DNA from: Porticoccaceae bacterium
GTDB lineage: Bacteria; Pseudomonadota; Gammaproteobacteria; Pseudomonadales; Porticoccaceae
Direction of reading: 5' to 3'
Assembly: GCA_023229065.1 (NCBI GenBank)
Contig: JALNZZ010000088.1
Coordinates: forward strand, 1-8,418
DNA: 8,418 nucleotides
Shown piece after piece: positions 5,721 through 8,418 of the stretch. The notes beneath the pieces were generated by a model that saw nothing but the letters and a program-made list of their open reading frames with translations, did no database searches and was not told the DNA's origin. Position 1 is the first letter of the stretch. The number at the start of each line of letters is the position of its first letter. Position numbers and translations under genes: made by a program.

Positions 5721-7082
5721 TCAGGGTAAACGACTCCCGGTTACTGGCAGTGAAACCCGCACCAATAGCCCTCCAAGCGAGGATGTTTCGAGGGATAGCT
5801 CACCCCGCCAGGCAGCGGTAATATCAGCGGCGATAGCGAGCCCGAGCCCTTGTCCGGCGACGCTTTCATCGAGGCGAAACCCGCGTTCGGTCACTTGTTG
5901 GCGGCGAGCGTAATCGGGAATGCCCGGGCCGTCATCTTCCACGGTTAGATACCAGTTCCTGTCGTCGTGACTGACACTGACTCGCAGACGCGATGAGGCC
6001 CACTTCCAGGCGTTATCCATTAGGTTGCCCATGACTTCCAGCAGCTCATCCCGTTCGACAGGGAGATGAGGCTGCCCTTCCCAGCGCCACTCAACGGTCA
6101 GCACTCGGTTGTGGGCACGCTGCAGGGCTTTGGCCAGCGGCGGTAAGTCGCGAGCTGGAGCGAAAGGAGTCTGTACACCGCCAGCGCTGGCACCGCTGGA
6201 CTGGCCCAGCTCGCGGTCGATACGTCGAGTGGTTTGCTCCACCTGCTCCCGCAGTGAGCGGTGCAAGGACGGATGCTGGCGAATTTCCTCCCGTTCCACA
6301 AGCGCGGAGAGTACCGCCAGGGGCGTTTTCAGGGCGTGGCCGAGATTGCTTAAGGATTGGCGCGAGCGGGTGAGCGCCCGGCGGGTTTCCGCCAGTAAGG
6401 CATTGATCTGATGGATCAGAGGAGCCAACTCCTCTGGAGCGTCAGTGTCGAGGGACTGGCGCTCGCCAGCCTGGATCGCAACCACCTGATCGCGGGCACG
6501 GGTCAGTGGACGCAGGACGCGGCCCATCCACAGATTGAGGGCGACCAGAGTCGTCACCAAGGCAGTGGCCCACAGAGCCAGGAATACCACCAATCCACGA
6601 CGAAATTCGGCCACCAGTTCACTGTAATCCTGGGCCGCAGTAATGATAAAGCGCTGCCCGAAGCGCTCGTAGTGACGAGTTAATAGCAATAGTTGCTGGC
6701 CTGCAGGCCCTGGAGTGTGAGTGAACTTGCCGGGCCCGGGGGGCGGTTGCAGCTCGTGGTCCCACAGAGAGCGGGAACGCCAGTGCTGATCGTCTACAGC
6801 GATGACAAAATACTGACCAGATAGGGGGCGCTGATAGGCGGCATCAAGACGGGACAGATCCAGTTGTGGGCCGCTGCTGCCCGGACGGATGGCGGCCAGC
6901 AGGCGTTCAGTTGCGTTACTTAGGTCACTCTCGGTGAGACGCATCTGAATGCGCTCGAACAGCAGGTTGGCGCCGGCAGCAATTGCGAGCCCCAAGGTTA
7001 CCAGAACGATCAGCAGGGCGAGGCTCAGGCGTGCTTTGATGGACGCGGTGGGCGCCAAAGGTGTCTCAGTCGTGGCAGCCAT
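5721..7082 (-). CDS. PhoQ-like sensor histidine kinase
   Basis: From the ATG at 7082 this is 453 residues. It has a membrane helix at about 17-41, a periplasmic loop at about 42-161, a second helix at about 162-186, a HAMP linker and a DHp domain whose phosphoacceptor His249 lies in [11 protein letters not shown], the PhoQ-type H-box. The catalytic domain has the N-box (MGNLMDN, 351-357), G1 (DDGPGIP, 383-389), F (RGF, 400-402) and G2 (GQGLGLA, 410-416) motifs. All catalytic residues look intact. It should autophosphorylate and pass phosphate to the response regulator just upstream, whose 3' end it overlaps by 17 bases. A longer in-frame reading back to 7232 only reads through that gene. The upstream TTAAG repeats suggest cation or ferrous-iron sensing, but the periplasmic loop has no RExxE iron motif. 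The signal is therefore uncertain. Confidence 0.88.
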   Translation of the reverse strand: MAATTETPLAPTASIKARLSLALLIVLVTLGLAIAAGANLLFERIQMRLTESDLSNATERLLAAIRPGSSGPQLDLSRLDAAYQRPLSGQYFVIAVDDQHWRSRSLWDHELQPPPGPGKFTHTPGPAGQQLLLLTRHYERFGQRFIITAAQDYSELVAEFRRGLVVFLALWATALVTTLVALNLWMGRVLRPLTRARDQVVAIQAGERQSLDTDAPEELAPLIHQINALLAETRRALTRSRQSLSNLGHALKTPLAVLSALVEREEIRQHPSLHRSLREQVEQTTRRIDRELGQSSGASAGGVQTPFAPARDLPPLAKALQRAHNRVLTVEWRWEGQPHLPVERDELLEVMGNLMDNAWKWASSRLRVSVSHDDRNWYLTVEDDGPGIPDYARRQQVTERGFRLDESVAGQGLGLAIAADITAAWRGELSLETSSLGGLLVRVSLPVTGSRLP

Positions 7083-7734
7083 GGAAGATATAGCCCTGGC
7101 CGCGCCGGGTTTCAATGACCTCCTTGCCCAGCTTGTTGCGCAGGTGGCTGATATGGACCTCAATGACATTGCTGTTGCGCTCGCTATCAAGGTTGTAGAG
7201 GTGATCTGCCAGCCGCCCTTTGGACAACACACGACCAGGGTGAAGCATCAGGTAGCGCAACAGGGCGAACTCGCCGCCAGTGAGGTCGATTGTGCCCCCT
7301 GCCGTTACCGCGCACTGCCTGCCTTCGTCGAGACTCAGGCCATTGATAGTGAGGTGGGGCGACGTGTCGGCCCCGTGGCTGCGGCGGATCAGGGCGCGCA
7401 GTCGCAGTATTAGCTCATCGGGATGAAAGGGCTTGCCTAGATAGTCGTCGGCCCCTGCCTCAAGCCCGGCGATGCGATCGCTCCAGCTGTTGCGGGCAGT
7501 GAGGATCAACACAGGCAGAGGCAGCGCGGCAGCTCGCCACTCAGCGAGAATACTCAGCCCATTGCGGCCGGGCAGGCCGAGGTCAAGAATGGCGGCGTCG
7601 TAAGTTTCATCCTGTGGTGCGCGCAAGGCGTCGCGACCATCCACCAACCAGTCACAAGCGTAGCCCTCGTTTTTCAGGCGTGCTAACAGTTCCTCGGCGA
7701 GAGGAACATTGTCTTCGATCAGCAGCAGTCGCAT
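7066..7734 (-). CDS. OmpR/PhoP-family response regulator
   Basis: The 222-residue protein has a receiver domain with the acidic pair Glu7-Asp8, phosphoacceptor Asp51 (ILDLGLP), Thr79 (ILTAR) and Lys101 (GKPF), all expected for a functional receiver. A short linker leads to a winged-helix output domain (about 126-217) with the recognition-helix region [16 protein letters not shown] and the wing RRGQGY. Length and sequence resemble PmrA/QseB/BqsR-type regulators. The start ATG shares one base with the stop of the preceding PepSY gene (TGATG), so translation is coupled. It probably binds the TTAAG-N6-TTAAG repeat upstream of the operon and regulates its own synthesis. This rests on the box, not on residue-level proof. 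Confidence 0.92.
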   Translation of the reverse strand: MRLLLIEDNVPLAEELLARLKNEGYACDWLVDGRDALRAPQDETYDAAILDLGLPGRNGLSILAEWRAAALPLPVLILTARNSWSDRIAGLEAGADDYLGKPFHPDELILRLRALIRRSHGADTSPHLTINGLSLDEGRQCAVTAGGTIDLTGGEFALLRYLMLHPGRVLSKGRLADHLYNLDSERNSNVIEVHISHLRNKLGKEVIETRRGQGYIFHGCHD

Positions 7735-8042
7735 CAGTTTTCCAGTTCGTCTTCCAGGATGGTGCCGCTGCGGGCATCGATTTCCAGTTCACGTACCTGA
7801 CGGTCGCGAGTCAGAATTTCGATTTCGTAGATATAGTGCTGGCCTTCCCTGTCCAGCTCAACTTCGAGCACTTGAGCGGCGGGATGGTGTGTCTCGATCT
7901 GTTCCAGCACCTGTTCCAGTGGCAACAGAAGCCCCTGCCGACGCAACTCCAGTACCTCATTGTGACTGACATCGCGAGCGGCGGCACTGCTCGAAAGCAG
8001 CACCGCCGTCACGAATAGGCCTATTTGACGAAGTTTAGTCAT
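7734..8042 (-). CDS. PepSY-domain exported protein, second of a tandem pair
   Basis: This 102-residue protein has a basic N-terminus, a hydrophobic stretch and a likely signal peptidase site near SSSAAA-RD (about residue 22), so it is probably periplasmic. The mature part is one PepSY-like domain: a helix ([20 protein letters not shown]), [12 protein letters not shown], the strand HYIYEIEIL and a final [11 protein letters not shown] segment rich in acidic residues. It is a diverged paralogue of the upstream gene, sharing DV..(E/D).V.EL..QG, HP.A, YIY..E(I/L) and A.SG. PepSY domains are thought to inhibit peptidases or modulate partner proteins in the envelope. The start overlaps the upstream stop by eight bases, and its own stop is fused to the regulator start. 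It may act as a co-sensor for the kinase. Confidence 0.8.
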   Translation of the reverse strand: MTKLRQIGLFVTAVLLSSSAAARDVSHNEVLELRRQGLLLPLEQVLEQIETHHPAAQVLEVELDREGQHYIYEIEILTRDRQVRELEIDARSGTILEDELEN

Positions 8043-8346
8043 CGCGTTTGTTTTTCACTACTTCACCACTTTCGGCGTTGATCTTCACGTCCCACTCCTG
8101 GCCCTGAGTGTCGCGCAATTCGACCGTGTAGATGTAGGCGCCGTATTCCTGCTCCAGCTCGGTATCCCGAATGGTGGCGTCAGGGTGAAGTCCGAGAGCG
8201 ACGTCGTTCAACTCGGTGAGATTACGGATGGCGCCTTGCTCCACCAGCTCCACGACTTTGTCGGGACGAACATCATCGGCGACAGCAGGAACTGCGGCAA
8301 AGACAGCAAGGGCACTGGCAAACAAAAAGGGTGCTGCAATTTTCAT
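8035..8346 (-). CDS. PepSY-domain exported protein, first gene of the two-component operon
   Basis: This 103-residue protein has a signal peptide (MKIAAPFLFASALAVFAAVPAVA, cut about residue 23-24 before DDV). The mature PepSY domain runs from helix DKVVELVEQGAI through HPDATIRDTELEQEYG to the strand AYIYTVELRD and a closing [14 protein letters not shown]. The YIY strand and the A/N-SGE turn are the family signature. The start ATG at 8346 is supported by GAGGAA seven bases upstream. The gene leads a four-gene overlapping operon with the second PepSY gene, the response regulator and the kinase. It lies directly behind the putative regulator box, so it is probably among the most strongly controlled targets. 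Confidence 0.82.
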   Translation of the reverse strand: MKIAAPFLFASALAVFAAVPAVADDVRPDKVVELVEQGAIRNLTELNDVALGLHPDATIRDTELEQEYGAYIYTVELRDTQGQEWDVKINAESGEVVKNKRDD

Positions 8347-8379
8347 AGGGACTTCCTCATGGGTGGTTGAATCAGTACG

Positions 8380-8406
8380 CTTATAGAATAGACCGGTTTC
8401 CTTAAT
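8380..8406 (-). promoter_or_regulatory. Putative activated promoter of the PepSY/two-component operon
   Basis: TATAAG on the minus strand (8385-8380) could be the -10 element, 15 bases downstream of the second TTAAG half-site. That half-site (TTAAGG) replaces a consensus -35, as at promoters activated by OmpR-family regulators. TATTCT at 8390-8385 with TTGTAA 15 bases upstream is an alternative. The expected start lies about 30 bases before the first gene. Confidence 0.35.
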
Positions 8407-8417
8407 TACAACTTAAT
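8401..8417 (-). promoter_or_regulatory. TTAAG-N6-TTAAG direct repeat (BqsR/PmrA-type box)
   Basis: On the minus strand TTAAG occurs at 8416-8412 and again at 8405-8401, separated by exactly six bases. Written as ATTAAG-N5-ATTAAG it also satisfies the PmrA box pattern HTTAAK-N5-HTTAAK. The 11-bp period matches tandem binding of an OmpR-family dimer on one DNA face. The box precedes an operon that encodes such a regulator, which argues for autoregulation. Confidence 0.6.
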
Positions 8418-8418
8418 A

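Noticed and set aside
7083..7232. N-terminal extension of the sensor kinase to residue -50
   Set aside because: The extension lies wholly within the response regulator in another frame, has low-complexity Ser/Ala/Arg content, and the ATG at 7082 gives the normal short cytoplasmic tail before the first membrane helix.
1..8418. CRISPR array, tRNA/rRNA gene, insertion sequence or integration site
   Set aside because: No regularly spaced repeats, cloverleaf-like sequence, transposase motif or terminal inverted-repeat pair was seen anywhere in the window.

Overview
The window is about 60% GC and reads as compact chromosomal DNA from a gammaproteobacterium, probably a free-living, possibly marine relative of the Pseudomonadales or Cellvibrionales. 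That placement is an inference from protein families (NorR-like, NnrS, Rnk, OmpR/PhoQ-type two-component genes, PepSY proteins, a DUF3482/DUF2868 pair). I see no phage, transposon, CRISPR, tRNA or rRNA signal.

Left part (1-3013, all minus strand): the first 35 codons of a NorR-like nitric-oxide-responsive activator run off the left edge. Upstream of it lies a translationally coupled pair, a DUF2868-type membrane protein followed by a DUF3482-type GTPase with a glycine-rich hydrophobic segment. The 171-bp gap before norR holds a probable terminator, an imperfect FNR/DNR-like box and a small hairpin covering the norR ribosome-binding site.

Middle part (3014-4801, plus strand): a divergent promoter region leads into a YbaN-like (DUF454) inner-membrane protein and, two bases later, nnrS, a polytopic protein tied to nitric-oxide stress. 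With norR nearby this suggests a nitric-oxide tolerance neighbourhood, although the genes NorR controls directly are not in view.

Right part (4859-8346, all minus strand): an rnk-type gene (GreA/GreB-fold RNA polymerase-binding protein) overlaps an unrecognised 69-residue gene. Upstream of rnk is a 258-bp gap unusually rich in inverted repeats. Then comes a tightly overlapped operon, transcribed right to left: two tandem PepSY-domain exported proteins, an OmpR-family response regulator and a PhoQ-like sensor histidine kinase. Upstream of this operon, at the right edge, is an exact TTAAG-N6-TTAAG direct repeat, the reported recognition pattern of BqsR and compatible with the PmrA box. This points to an autoregulated cation- or iron-sensing system.

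The best candidates for something less described are the PepSY-PepSY-regulator-kinase operon with its box, the structured rnk leader with its coupled small gene, and the GTPase/membrane-protein pair beside norR.
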